NCBI GenBank assembly: GCA_036310845.1
Contig: JAXJRB010000133.1
Span: forward strand, 1-64,000
Direction of reading: 5' to 3'
DNA length: 64,000 bases
DNA from: COE1 sp036310845
Lineage (GTDB): Bacteria; Bacillota; Clostridia; Lachnospirales; Lachnospiraceae
A program made the position numbers and the translations under genes. Positions 6,424 to 14,877 of this stretch are shown in pieces (positions within the stretch are counted from its first letter, which is position 1; the number at the start of each line of letters is the position of its first letter). The notes under the pieces are model-generated. The model saw nothing but the letters and a program-made list of their open reading frames with translations. It ran no database searches and was not told the origin of the DNA.

Positions 6424-7737
6424 GTGTGCAATAAGAATATGCTTAGAGAGATATGGTTACAGAAAGGCATGGGTATAAAAATGGAAAGAGCGTTAATTGT
6501 AGGAGTGAATCTGAATCAAGGAGATAATTTTGAATTATCTATGAAGGAGCTTGCAAGTCTTGCGGAGGCATGTGACATGGAGGTTGTAGGACAGGCAGAG
6601 CAAAATATGGAAAATGTGAATACAGCCACTTACATTGGTTCTGGTAAGGTACAAGAAGTGAGGGAAGCAGCAGAGTGTTTAGAGGCTGATATTGTTATTT
6701 TTGACAATGCGCTATCTCCAATACAGCTTAGAAATTTACAGGATGCATTAGGTAAGCCTGTTATGGATAGAACAACATTAATTTTGGAAATTTTTTCTTC
6801 GAGAGCCAAAACAAAGGAAGCCAAGCTTCAAGTAGAGGTTGCGAGATTACAATATATGCTTCCGAGGTTGGTAGGATTACATGAGGCACTGTCAAGACAA
6901 GGTGGTGGAAGTGGTTCTATGAGTAATAAGGGAGCCGGAGAGAAAAAGATAGAGTTGGATAGAAGACGTCTAGAGCAACGTTTAACTAGCATGAAACGAG
7001 AACTGGAAGAAATATCTGGAGAGCGTGAAGTCCAGCGTAAGAAGAGAGCACAATCAGGAATTCCACGAGTGGCACTAGTAGGTTATACCAATGCAGGAAA
7101 GTCTACGATTATGAATATGCTGGTTAATACCTATATCGGAGATGAAGAGAAGACGGTATTTGAAAAGGATATGCTCTTTGCGACCTTGGATACAACGGTG
7201 AGACGAATTGCTCCACCTGATAGAAATCCTTTCTTATTGTCAGATACAGTAGGATTTATTTCGAAACTACCGCATAATCTGATTAAGGCATTTCGTTCAA
7301 CCCTTGAAGAAGTCAGAGAAGCAGATTTGCTTTTACAGATTATTGATTATTCGGATGAAAATCATACAGAATATATGAAGGTAACACAAGACACGTTGCA
7401 TGAGTTAGGGGCAGACCATATTCCAATGATTTATGTATTTAATAAGGCCGATTTGTGCGGAATGGGGCATCTGGCAATGATACAAGGCGATGATAAGATT
7501 TTTATGTCAGCAAAGGCGTCGGATGGAATTGAGGCACTTTTGAATTTAATAGCGGGGAAGCTTTCCGGTGGCTATAAGGATTGTGAATTGTTGATTCCGT
7601 ATAAACGTGGAGATGTGGTGTCATATCTAAATGATAATGCGGTAGTATATGAAATGGATTATCGTGAGGATGGAGTATATGTAAGTGCAAACATGAAAGT
7701 AAGTGATGCCGGGAAATTTGAAGAGTTTATGGTGTAA
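6424..7737 (+). CDS. hflX: GTPase HflX
   Basis: Ribosome-associated GTPase that splits stalled or antibiotic-blocked 70S ribosomes. The N-terminal HflX domain (about residues 20-190) contains the glycine-rich linker RQGGGSGSMSNKGAGEKK. The GTPase domain shows G1 GYTNAGKST (about 220), the switch region LDTTVRR, G3 DTVGFI, G4 NKAD and G5 SAK. Start choice is open: GTG 6424 has an excellent AGGTGAGG eight bases upstream, but family proteins usually begin at MERALIVG (ATG 6481), so the extra 19 residues may be untypical. Two tandem promoters and a structured region precede it. Confidence 0.93.
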   Translation: MCNKNMLREIWLQKGMGIKMERALIVGVNLNQGDNFELSMKELASLAEACDMEVVGQAEQNMENVNTATYIGSGKVQEVREAAECLEADIVIFDNALSPIQLRNLQDALGKPVMDRTTLILEIFSSRAKTKEAKLQVEVARLQYMLPRLVGLHEALSRQGGGSGSMSNKGAGEKKIELDRRRLEQRLTSMKRELEEISGEREVQRKKRAQSGIPRVALVGYTNAGKSTIMNMLVNTYIGDEEKTVFEKDMLFATLDTTVRRIAPPDRNPFLLSDTVGFISKLPHNLIKAFRSTLEEVREADLLLQIIDYSDENHTEYMKVTQDTLHELGADHIPMIYVFNKADLCGMGHLAMIQGDDKIFMSAKASDGIEALLNLIAGKLSGGYKDCELLIPYKRGDVVSYLNDNAVVYEMDYREDGVYVSANMKVSDAGKFEEFMV

Positions 7738-7921
7738 AAGGTTGGTGAAGAGTGGGAAAGAGTGTGAAAAATAGATTAAAAACTTTAAAATGTGTAAAAA
7801 TATGGTAAAATAATCATAGGTAAAAATTAATTTGGCAAATGTTCATAAAATGTTTAAAAACTGATAACAAAAATGCGGTAAAATAAACATACGCTGAAAA
7901 ACGCCAAAGGAGATTTTTGCC

Positions 7922-9112
7922 ATGGATGGACAAAGAAAAAAGCATAATATCAGAAAGAAAAATTATGTTAGTGGTGTAGCTGTGATTATTTTAATGAATA
8001 TTGCAGCATGGTTGAGTGTGGATTTTTGTGATTGGTATATTGCTTATGTTTATCCTGTCTGGTTAAACACATATGCTAGACTCACAAGTCTTGTGCCTTT
8101 TTCGGTTGGTGAGATTATGCTTTTTTTGGCAACACTTCTTACGGCATTAGGCATAATGCTTTGTGTGTGGAATGTCATTGTTTTTGGGAAATATAAAAGA
8201 GTATTGGTGCAATACGGAAGGATTTATGCGTGGATAGTACTTATTGTAAGCTATGTAATGACATGCAATTGTTTTATTATGTATCATGCATCAAGTTTTT
8301 CAGAAAAATATATGTGTAGCAATGAAATAGGAAGTATGGTTGTTGGTGTCAAGACATCTGCAGTAACAGAAGTTATGACAGAGAAAAAGCCAATATATAC
8401 AAAGAAAAATATTGTTATATTACGTAACTATTTGGTAGAAAAATGCAATACATTGGCATTACAAATTGAACGCGATGAAAAAGGGAATGCTATTTATTGT
8501 GGAGATTTGATGACAGAATCTATAAAAGCAATGGAGCATCTTGGAGAAAAATATGAACAATTATCTGGTTTTTATGTGACACCAAAATATTTGGCAGCTT
8601 CTGGATTTTTTAGTCAGCAGCATATTCAGGGATATTATTTCCCATTTTCAATGGAAGCGAATATTAATGGTATGATGCATATATGTAATGTGGCACCGAC
8701 TATATGTCATGAGTTGTCACATACCAAGGGTTTTATCTATGAGGATGATGCAAATTTTATTGCTTTTCTTGCTTGTATAGAGTCTGAGGATTTGTTTGTG
8801 CAATATTGTGGATATTTAAGTGTTCTGAATTATGTGAATAATGACTTCTATAAGTCGATAAGCAATAATAAAAATATATATAAAAGACATGTAAGAATCA
8901 GTGACCTTGTGGCTGAAGATAATATTTTCTTATCGAAAGAAGATTGGGAAGTGGTAGAGAAAAAGGCAGTTGTGAAAACAGCAACAGTAAAAAAGGTTTC
9001 GAATACCCTTATGGAAACAACTCTGAAGCTGAATGGTGTTGAGGAAGGCATGCAACAGTATGATAAGGTAGTAAATTTATTGCTTGATTATTATGATGGG
9101 GTGTTGTATTAG
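7922..9112 (+). CDS. DUF3810 membrane protein, putative zinc peptidase
   Basis: A 396-aa protein with three N-terminal membrane segments (about residues 17-37, 60-85 and 100-122) and a large extracytoplasmic or membrane-proximal domain. Residues about 260-285 read ICHELSHTKGFIYEDDANF: an HExxH-like zinc site (HELSH) with a downstream acidic ligand, typical of DUF3810. The family resembles gluzincin peptidases; substrate unknown. It is followed with no gap by the alpha/beta hydrolase gene at 9113, so the two are translationally coupled and probably act in the same envelope process. Confidence 0.82.
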   Translation: MDGQRKKHNIRKKNYVSGVAVIILMNIAAWLSVDFCDWYIAYVYPVWLNTYARLTSLVPFSVGEIMLFLATLLTALGIMLCVWNVIVFGKYKRVLVQYGRIYAWIVLIVSYVMTCNCFIMYHASSFSEKYMCSNEIGSMVVGVKTSAVTEVMTEKKPIYTKKNIVILRNYLVEKCNTLALQIERDEKGNAIYCGDLMTESIKAMEHLGEKYEQLSGFYVTPKYLAASGFFSQQHIQGYYFPFSMEANINGMMHICNVAPTICHELSHTKGFIYEDDANFIAFLACIESEDLFVQYCGYLSVLNYVNNDFYKSISNNKNIYKRHVRISDLVAEDNIFLSKEDWEVVEKKAVVKTATVKKVSNTLMETTLKLNGVEEGMQQYDKVVNLLLDYYDGVLY

Positions 9113-10312
9113 ATGGGGACAATAGTATCATATTTAGAAGAATATGGTGGATATAATTTTATAGAGAAACCGCTTTGTGAGGTAGATGGGCTAATTTTGG
9201 CACATCTATCTTATTATGTTTATGACGGAGTTGTTCCGGGAATAGAGGAAACAAAGCCTGCGGTAACAACAGAATATATGAAAGAGAATATGGATCAGAA
9301 GAATTTTTTGTCGGTGACATGGGAGGAAGCGCAGAACAGAGAATTGTTTTATAAGATTCTTGAAACAAGGCGTTTTCGTAGTATGAAGGCAAATTATTAC
9401 GTAAATGCGATAGATAAAGAGCAGTCGCTACAGTTTGGTGCGATTACTTTTATATTAGGAAATGGTGATATTTATATTGCTTTTCGAGGGACAGATGATG
9501 CGTTGATTGGTTGGAAGGAAGATTTCTGCATGGCGTATCGCACTCCTATAGCAGCTCAGAAAAGAAGTGCGGATTATGTAGAAGCGGTTGCTAGGAAGTT
9601 TGTAAGAAAAAAAAATGCACGCTTTTATTTAGGAGGGCATTCAAAAGGGGGGAATCTTGCAGCGTATGCGGCAATGTGTTGTGATTCGAAATTAAAGCAT
9701 AAGATTGGTAAAGTATATGACTATGATGGACCGGGGTTTAGACCTGATTTTATGGAGACTTTGGATTATGTTTCGGTAAAAGAAAAAATTATTAAGTTTG
9801 TACCAAAGGAATCCTTTGTTGGAATGATTATGCAGGACAATGATGAGAAGTCAATCGAATATATTCTTATAGAAAGCGAGAAAGTGGGAGTACAACAGCA
9901 TATGCCCTTGTCATGGTGTATTGAGAATGATTCATTTGTGAGGGCAGGAAGTAAGGAGCCAGAACGAAAAGCGCTTTATGAAAGAATGAATCAATGGATT
10001 TATGAGCTTGGACGTGAGAAAACAGAAGTTTTTTTAAATGAATTGTTTTATATGGTCGAAGTAACAGAGGCGCAGATGCTTTCGGATTTTAAGACATCGT
10101 CACCAGAGTTTCTAAAGAAAATGAGGCTGGTTAGAAATGCATATCGTGAAATGGATGAAGAAACGAAGAGTGTTTTATGGGAAATGGCAATATTTGTGGT
10201 AGAGCTTATAGCAAAAGATCAGCATGAACGAATTCAAAAGTGGAAATTTATTGAGCGTATGCGTGGCATAATGGATGATTTTCTTTTGAACGGAAAAAAA
10301 GGAGACAGATAG
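9113..10312 (+). CDS. Mbeg1-like (DUF2974) alpha/beta-hydrolase
   Basis: A 399-aa lipase-like protein. The nucleophile elbow GGHSKGGNLA (about residues 174-183) places Ser in a GxSxG-type turn, and YDYDGPGF provides a conserved loop downstream. IAFRGTDD (about 123) is the strand-loop before the oxyanion region, as in class 3 lipases. No signal peptide. The ATG directly abuts the stop codon of the DUF3810 gene. Family DUF2974 proteins are common in Lachnospiraceae; the substrate, lipid or other ester, is not known. Confidence 0.82.
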   Translation: MGTIVSYLEEYGGYNFIEKPLCEVDGLILAHLSYYVYDGVVPGIEETKPAVTTEYMKENMDQKNFLSVTWEEAQNRELFYKILETRRFRSMKANYYVNAIDKEQSLQFGAITFILGNGDIYIAFRGTDDALIGWKEDFCMAYRTPIAAQKRSADYVEAVARKFVRKKNARFYLGGHSKGGNLAAYAAMCCDSKLKHKIGKVYDYDGPGFRPDFMETLDYVSVKEKIIKFVPKESFVGMIMQDNDEKSIEYILIESEKVGVQQHMPLSWCIENDSFVRAGSKEPERKALYERMNQWIYELGREKTEVFLNELFYMVEVTEAQMLSDFKTSSPEFLKKMRLVRNAYREMDEETKSVLWEMAIFVVELIAKDQHERIQKWKFIERMRGIMDDFLLNGKKGDR

Positions 10313-10328
10313 AAACTGTCTCCTTTTT
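10296..10328 (+). terminator. Intrinsic terminator overlapping the end of the hydrolase gene
   Basis: AAAAAGGAGACAG/CTGTCTCCTTTTT, a perfect 13-bp stem whose left arm contains the last codons of the gene. Confidence 0.85.
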
Positions 10329-10467
10329 GTGTGAAAGTAAATTCAATTACTACAGAAACAGATAGATATAAATGTTTACATGAAAAAAGATTTTTTGTTT
10401 TGTTAAAAACATACAAGGTTGGGAATGCTATAGAAAAAGAGCTAAGTAATAATGGAGGGATAGATAG

Positions 10468-11502
10468 ATGAGTAAAAAAGTAGTTACAATGGGTGAGATT
10501 ATGTTAAGGCTGTCTACACCTAATAATGAAAGGTTTATTCAGGCAGATGAGTTTGATGTATGTTATGGAGGTGGAGAGGCTAATGTTGCAGTATCTCTTG
10601 CCAATTATGGACATAATGCAGAGTTTGTTACCGCAGTTCCTGACAACGAGATTGGTGAGTGTGCTGTAGCGGCATTAAGAAAGCATAATGTTGGGACGCA
10701 GAACATCGCCAAATGTGGTGAAAGACTTGGTATTTATTTCTTAGAGTCCGGTTCTGCTATGAGACCTTCTAAGGTCGTTTACGATAGAACACACTCTTCG
10801 ATTTCTACAGCCAGTGCTTCAGATTTTGATTTTGATAAGATTTTTAAAGATGCAGATTGGTTTCATTTCACAGGTATTACACCAGCAGTTTCGGATTCGG
10901 CAGCAGTATTAACCGAGGAAGCGTTAAAGGCAGCAAAAAAGTATGAAGTTAAGGTTTCTGTAGACTTAAATTTTCGTAAGAAATTATGGTCTTCTGAAAA
11001 GGCTCAAAAAGTTATGAAAAAACTAATGCAGTATGTAGATGTGTGTATTGGAAATGAAGAAGATGCGGAATTAGTATTAGGTTATAAGCCGGGGAATACA
11101 GATGTAAAGAGTGGTGATCTTGAACTTACAGGATACAAGTCTATTTTTGAACAGATGGTAGCAGAGTATAATTTTGAATATTGTATTTCATCTTTAAGAG
11201 TGAGTCATTCTGCTTCTGATAATGGCTGGTCTGCTTGTATCTATTCAAGAGATGCAAAAGAATTTTACCATTCTAAGGAGTATAGCATTCATCCAATTGT
11301 GGATCGTGTAGGTGGTGGGGATTCGTTTGCAGGAGGTGTTATATGCGGGCTTTTAGATGGAAAAGATTTCAGGGATGCTCTTGAATATGGTGTAGCAGCT
11401 TCGGCTTTAAAGCATACCATTCTTGGTGATTTCAACTTAGTGTCCAGAAAAGAAGTCGAAACACTTGCAGGTGGAGATGCTTCGGGTAGAGTACAGAGAT
11501 AG
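10468..11502 (+). CDS. kdgK: 2-dehydro-3-deoxygluconokinase (PfkB family)
   Basis: Phosphorylates 2-keto-3-deoxygluconate to KDPG. PfkB-family sugar kinase: N-terminal GGGEANVAVSLANYG (about residues 34-48), and the C-terminal signature DRVGGGDSFAGGVICG, containing the GxGD catalytic Asp (about residue 282). 344 aa is typical. A ribosome site GGAGGG precedes the ATG. The next gene encodes KDPG aldolase only 10 bp downstream, which makes the KDG kinase assignment stronger than a generic sugar-kinase call. Together they form the lower arm of uronate/Entner-Doudoroff catabolism. Confidence 0.88.
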   Translation: MSKKVVTMGEIMLRLSTPNNERFIQADEFDVCYGGGEANVAVSLANYGHNAEFVTAVPDNEIGECAVAALRKHNVGTQNIAKCGERLGIYFLESGSAMRPSKVVYDRTHSSISTASASDFDFDKIFKDADWFHFTGITPAVSDSAAVLTEEALKAAKKYEVKVSVDLNFRKKLWSSEKAQKVMKKLMQYVDVCIGNEEDAELVLGYKPGNTDVKSGDLELTGYKSIFEQMVAEYNFEYCISSLRVSHSASDNGWSACIYSRDAKEFYHSKEYSIHPIVDRVGGGDSFAGGVICGLLDGKDFRDALEYGVAASALKHTILGDFNLVSRKEVETLAGGDASGRVQR

Positions 11503-11512
11503 GAGAGAGTGT

Positions 11513-12475
11513 ATGAATGAGGTATTAGAGAAAATTAGTCAAATTGGTATTGTACCGGTTGTTGTATTGGAGGATGCAAAGGATGCAAAGCCTTTAGCAG
11601 AAGCATTAATTAAGGGAGGATTGCCGTGTGCGGAGGTTACTTTTAGAACGGCAGCAGCAGAAGAAGCAATCAGAATTATGACAAGTGAGTTCCCGGAAAT
11701 GTTAGTTGGAGCAGGCACTGTATTAACTCCAGAACAAATTGATCGTGCGGTAGATGCAGGCGCTAAGTTTATTGTAAGTCCTGGGCTAAATCCGAAGGTT
11801 GTTAAGTATTGCCTTGAGAAGGGGGTTGTTATAACACCGGGAACAGCAAATCCTTCGGATATAGAACTGGCTATTGAATTAGAGCTTGATGTTGTGAAAT
11901 TCTTTCCGGCAGAAGCGGCGGGGGGATTGAATATGATTAAATCTATGGCAGCTCCTTATACACAGATAAAGTTTATGCCAACAGGTGGTATCAGTTCAAA
12001 AAATATTTGTGAATATCTTGCATTTGACAAGGTTATTGCCTGTGGTGGTTCTTGGATGGTTGATAAGGCTCTTGTAGCAGAAGGACGATTTAGTGAAATT
12101 CAGGCTCTTACAGAGGAAGCAGTAAGAACAATGCTGGGATTTGAATTAAGGCATATTGGTGTGAACTGTATAGATGGGAATGAGGCGGATTTCGTAGCTT
12201 CTAGATTTGATGATTTATTTGGTTTCAAGAAAAAGGTTGGAAACAGTTCTGTTTTTGCAGGAAGAGAAATTGAAGCAATGAAGGTAGAAGGGCGTGGAAG
12301 AAATGGGCATATCGCTATTGGAACAAATAGTGTGATTCGCGCTAAGAAGTATTTAGAATCTGTAAAGGGTGCTAAGTTCGTTGAAGATTCAGCTGTTGTT
12401 AAAAATGGTAGGTTAATTGCTATTTATATGGAAGATGAAATTGGTGGATTTGCAGTACATCTCGTTCAGAAATAA
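11513..12475 (+). CDS. eda: KDPG/KHG aldolase fused to a VOC-like domain
   Basis: Residues 1-210 are a class I aldolase: AEVTFRTAAAEEAI, the active-site stretch VGAGTVLTPEQ, VSPGLNPKVVKYC, Schiff-base lysine in LDVVKFFPAEAAGG, and PTGGIS phosphate loop. It cleaves KDPG to pyruvate and glyceraldehyde-3-phosphate. Residues about 215-320 form an added domain starting LRHIGVNC and ending GFAVHLVQK, whose pattern resembles vicinal-oxygen-chelate/glyoxalase folds; its role is unknown. The start at 11513 follows GGAGAG just after the kdgK stop; an upstream in-frame ATG overlaps kdgK and is rejected. Confidence 0.9.
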   Translation: MNEVLEKISQIGIVPVVVLEDAKDAKPLAEALIKGGLPCAEVTFRTAAAEEAIRIMTSEFPEMLVGAGTVLTPEQIDRAVDAGAKFIVSPGLNPKVVKYCLEKGVVITPGTANPSDIELAIELELDVVKFFPAEAAGGLNMIKSMAAPYTQIKFMPTGGISSKNICEYLAFDKVIACGGSWMVDKALVAEGRFSEIQALTEEAVRTMLGFELRHIGVNCIDGNEADFVASRFDDLFGFKKKVGNSSVFAGREIEAMKVEGRGRNGHIAIGTNSVIRAKKYLESVKGAKFVEDSAVVKNGRLIAIYMEDEIGGFAVHLVQK

Positions 12476-12492
12476 AGGATAAAGCGGTTAAT

Positions 12493-12525
12493 AAAGGACA
12501 TCACGTTGTGGTGTCTTTTATTTTT
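12493..12525 (+). terminator. Intrinsic terminator after eda
   Basis: GACATCAC-GTT-GTGGTGTC stem followed by TTTTATTTTT. Confidence 0.8.
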
Positions 12526-12707
12526 AAAGAAAAATTGTTAAAATGCACAATATTTATAAAGTTTTTATGAAAAAAATGCAAAAACCATAGAAAATCAATA
12601 TTTTACTTGCACGAAAAAATAAAATGCGCAATAATAACAGTGTAATATATGTGTGTAGCCTTATATGAATAAATTGCTATAAGGTATGAAGAAAGGGAGT
12701 TAAAATT

Positions 12708-12950
12708 ATGATTAAGGGAGTAAAGGTATTATTAGATTCAGTTGATAAGGTAAGAGATTTTGTAGATATTACAAGAAGCGCTTCTTATGATATTGATTTA
12801 ATAAGTGGGAGAAATACATATTTGGATGCAAAGTCTTTATTGGGTGTTTTAAGCTGTGATTGTACAAAACCTCTTGTATTAGATATTCATGCTGAAATCG
12901 AAGAAAGAAGAGAATTATTAGAAAAGATTGAGAAGTATGTAGTTGCTTAA
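12708..12950 (+). CDS. HPr-like protein lacking the phospho-histidine
   Basis: An 80-aa protein with the HPr fold pattern. The segment LDAKSLLGVLSCD (about residues 41-53) matches the HPr region around Ser46, the HPr-kinase site. The N-terminal loop that should carry GLHARPA reads SVDKVRDFVDITRSA instead, so His15 is missing and it cannot relay phosphate in the PTS. It resembles B. subtilis Crh, which also lacks His15 and acts as a CcpA co-effector; that parallel is inference. It has its own ribosome site (AAAGGGAG) and terminator, and is likely monocistronic. Confidence 0.75.
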   Translation: MIKGVKVLLDSVDKVRDFVDITRSASYDIDLISGRNTYLDAKSLLGVLSCDCTKPLVLDIHAEIEERRELLEKIEKYVVA

Positions 12951-12976
12951 TTTTTATATAGAAAATGATATTTTGG

Positions 12977-13005
12977 AACGCAAGTCGTAAAGGCTTGCGT
13001 TTTTT
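12977..13005 (+). terminator. Intrinsic terminator after the HPr-like gene
   Basis: AACGCAAG/CTTGCGTT stem with a 6-T run. Confidence 0.85.
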
Positions 13006-13011
13006 GTGTGT

Positions 13012-13099
13012 AATAGGAGTGTGCTGTAACATAGTGGTAGTTAGACAAGAATTTCGCAAGAAATTCTTGCTAAAGTGTCATACCATATTATGACACTTT
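13012..13099 (+). repeat. Two-hairpin dispersed repeat, copy 2 (family A)
   Basis: Lead GCTGTAACATAGTGGTAGTTA, first hairpin AAGAATTTC/GAAATTCTT, second hairpin AGTGTCATA/TATGACACT. The second stem differs completely in sequence from copy 1 yet remains perfectly paired. Confidence 0.8.
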
Positions 13100-13193
13100 A
13101 AGCTCGTTAGGGAAGTACTCGAAAAGTAGTAAGCGTTAAACCTTGTTGCTTTAATGTTTGAATTCGATAGATTACAAAATACGCTGTGCATAA

Positions 13194-13221
13194 AAAAAGC
13201 CTTGAATATTCAAGGCTTTTT
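13194..13221. terminator. Terminator of the tRNA-Leu pair
   Basis: AAAAAGCCTTGAAT/ATTCAAGGCTTTTT stem with T-runs on both strands; it ends the minus-strand tRNA transcript. Confidence 0.85.
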
Positions 13222-13234
13222 CTTAAAAGGTTAA

Positions 13235-13318
13235 TGCGGAAGATGGGACTTGAACCCACACGTCTATACGGACACAAGATCCTTAGTCTTGCCTGTCTGC
13301 CAATTCCAGCACTTCCGC
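13235..13318 (-). tRNA. tRNA-Leu (anticodon AAG), downstream copy
   Basis: Class II tRNA on the minus strand: acceptor GCGGAAG/CTTCCGC, anticodon stem CAAGA/TCTTG with loop CTAAGGA (anticodon AAG), a long variable arm, and T-arm GTGGG-TTCAAGT-CCCAT. CCA is not encoded. The A34 anticodon implies inosine modification for reading CUU/CUC/CUA. Identical in body to the copy at 13350; the pair is cotranscribed. Confidence 0.93.
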
Positions 13319-13349
13319 ATTTACAACTATATTTAATTACACACAATGA

Positions 13350-13433
13350 TGCGGAAGATGGGACTTGAACCCACACGTCTATACGGACACAAGATCCTTA
13401 GTCTTGCCTGTCTGCCAATTCCAGCACTTCCGC
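13350..13433 (-). tRNA. tRNA-Leu (anticodon AAG), promoter-proximal copy
   Basis: Same sequence as the copy at 13235-13318, separated from it by 31 bp. Anticodon loop CTAAGGA gives AAG. The tandem duplication suggests heavy use of this isoacceptor. Confidence 0.93.
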
Positions 13434-13500
13434 GCATCAGCTATATGTAATTACGAATCGGATACATAATACTATGTAACTTCATCGCGCTGCAAGAGAT

Positions 13501-13529
13501 ATATTATCATTACATGATAAATATGTCAA
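13501..13529 (-). promoter_or_regulatory. Promoter of the tRNA-Leu(AAG) pair
   Basis: On the minus strand, TTGACA (13524-13529), 17-bp spacer, TAATAT (13501-13506). Confidence 0.7.
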
Positions 13530-13583
13530 CAATTTTTACGTAAAAATAAAAAAGTTTTTTGAAAGAGTTTTTAGGAAAAGTGG

Positions 13584-13612
13584 TTGACAGAAAACTGCAA
13601 AGAATGTAAAAT
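13584..13612 (+). promoter_or_regulatory. Promoter of tRNA-Leu(CAG)
   Basis: TTGACA (13584-13589), 17-bp spacer, TAAAAT (13607-13612), 11 bp before the tRNA. Confidence 0.75.
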
Positions 13613-13623
13613 ATTTTATGTTC

Positions 13624-13707
13624 GCAGGAGTGGTGGAATTGGCAGACGCGCAGGCTTCAGGTGCCTGTGGTAGCAATACCGTGTGGGTTCAAGTCCCATC
13701 TCCTGCA
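13624..13707 (+). tRNA. tRNA-Leu (anticodon CAG)
   Basis: Class II tRNA: acceptor GCAGGAG/CTCCTGC, anticodon stem CAGGC/GCCTG with loop TTCAGGT (anticodon CAG, reads CUG), long variable arm, T-arm with TTCAAGT. CCA is not encoded. Confidence 0.93.
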
Positions 13708-13721
13708 CTTTTTATTTAGCA

Positions 13722-13768
13722 GGAAAAAGCCCTTAGGAATTCATACAGATTCCTGAGGGCTTTCTTTT
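13722..13768 (+). terminator. Terminator after tRNA-Leu(CAG)
   Basis: GAAAAAGCCCT-AGGAAT paired with ATTCCT-AGGGCTTTC, followed by TTTTCC. Confidence 0.85.
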
Positions 13769-13817
13769 CCTAATGTCATAGGGGATAAATATGGTATAGA
13801 GGGAGTGGAGGATTACA

Positions 13818-14663
13818 ATGAAGAGAGTAGAATATTTTGCATTATGTGGAGTAGTGTCATGCATACTGTTTGGTTGTGGACAGGTAGAACAGCAAGTATT
13901 GACAGAAGAGGTGGTAGAATTTGAAGAGATTACACCATTGGAATCAGAACCTATTATTATTAGAGTAGAGCAATCAAATGTAGAGGAGAGTGTTTTTGAG
14001 GAAGAAACAACGACTATCGAAGCAGAAGAAATTATCCCTTGGGTCGATCGTATGGCAGGAGAGCAGCCGGTTTCTTATTCTATTGAATCAAAAACGTATG
14101 AGGAAGGTGTTGTAAAACTGACGTTTCCACAGATTACAGGAATGCAAGACGCAGAACTTCAAACAAGGATAAATGAAAACTTAAAGCAAACGCTTATGCA
14201 GGGAAGCACCCAAGAGGGATTGACTGCTTTTGAATATGATTATGAAGTGGCATCTATGGGGGCTGGGGTTGTTTCTTTTGTTTTCAAGGGATATGTAAAT
14301 TATGAAAACAGTCCATATCCAATGAATGAAGTAAAGACAGTAAATTTGAATCTGTTAACAGGAGAAAGTGTAAGACTCAAGTACTATGCAGATGTAGCCA
14401 CCGTGGTTTCTGCGTTGGAAACTGGAAGGGGTTATGAAGTGCTCTCAGAGGGCGTTTTAAAGGATGATTTTTCTGCATTTATGAATAATGGATATGTGAC
14501 GGATTACGCCATGACATTATTGGATTACGATATGGATTTTAAGAATTTTGCATTTATTCCAGTAGGATTTTCATGTATAAAGGATAATCACTTGGTGTTA
14601 TTTATCAAGGTAGAACATGCAATGGGGGATTATGTAGAGGTTATATTTGACGAGGAGTTATAA
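13818..14663 (+). CDS. Lipoprotein with DUF4163/DUF3298 (RsiV/PdaC-like) domain
   Basis: A 281-aa secreted lipoprotein. The signal peptide ends in a lipobox LFGC, so Cys20 is the likely lipidation site. An acidic, Glu-rich linker (about residues 25-75) follows. Residues about 85-281 carry the DUF4163/DUF3298 pattern: VSYSIESKTYEEGVVKLTFPQ, then LQTRINENL, and a late VGFSCIKDNHLVLFI block. This fold is shared with the anti-sigma factor RsiV and deacetylase PdaC, where it binds or presents cell-wall ligands. No catalytic domain is attached, so a sensory or wall-binding role is inferred. Confidence 0.78.
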   Translation: MKRVEYFALCGVVSCILFGCGQVEQQVLTEEVVEFEEITPLESEPIIIRVEQSNVEESVFEEETTTIEAEEIIPWVDRMAGEQPVSYSIESKTYEEGVVKLTFPQITGMQDAELQTRINENLKQTLMQGSTQEGLTAFEYDYEVASMGAGVVSFVFKGYVNYENSPYPMNEVKTVNLNLLTGESVRLKYYADVATVVSALETGRGYEVLSEGVLKDDFSAFMNNGYVTDYAMTLLDYDMDFKNFAFIPVGFSCIKDNHLVLFIKVEHAMGDYVEVIFDEEL

Positions 14664-14686
14664 AAAACGTTGTAAAAATGGATACA

Positions 14687-14700
14687 TGGAATCGTTCGAT
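14687..14700. promoter_or_regulatory. Palindrome GAATCG-TT-CGATTC upstream of dgt
   Basis: A perfect 6-bp inverted repeat around TT in the 214-bp gap before dgt. It lies a few bases ahead of TAAAAT (14706-14711), so it could be an operator for the dgt-dnaG-rpoD operon. No ligand is suggested. Confidence 0.3.
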
Positions 14701-14812
14701 TCGGTTAAAATGAAGAGAAAATTTCAATTTTTGGAAAAAATACAGAAAAATGAAAAAAGAAAAAGGAAATTTGATTTTCGTGCAGAATATTAAAGTATAG
14801 AGTTTTTGCATT

Positions 14813-14840
14813 GTAATTATGAAGATACTAAATAATTATG
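14813..14840 (+). repeat. Short family-B hairpin (GAAGATACT loop)
   Basis: GTAATTATGAAGATACTAAATAATTATG: the terminal hairpin of family B alone, just upstream of the dgt ribosome site. Confidence 0.6.
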
Positions 14841-14877
14841 ATTTTTTCGTTTTCGTGCAAAGCACAGAAGGAGAAAT

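Noticed and set aside
13235..13433. Direct repeat of about 115 bp as a mobile or CRISPR-like element
   Set aside because: It is the tandem duplication of tRNA-Leu(AAG).
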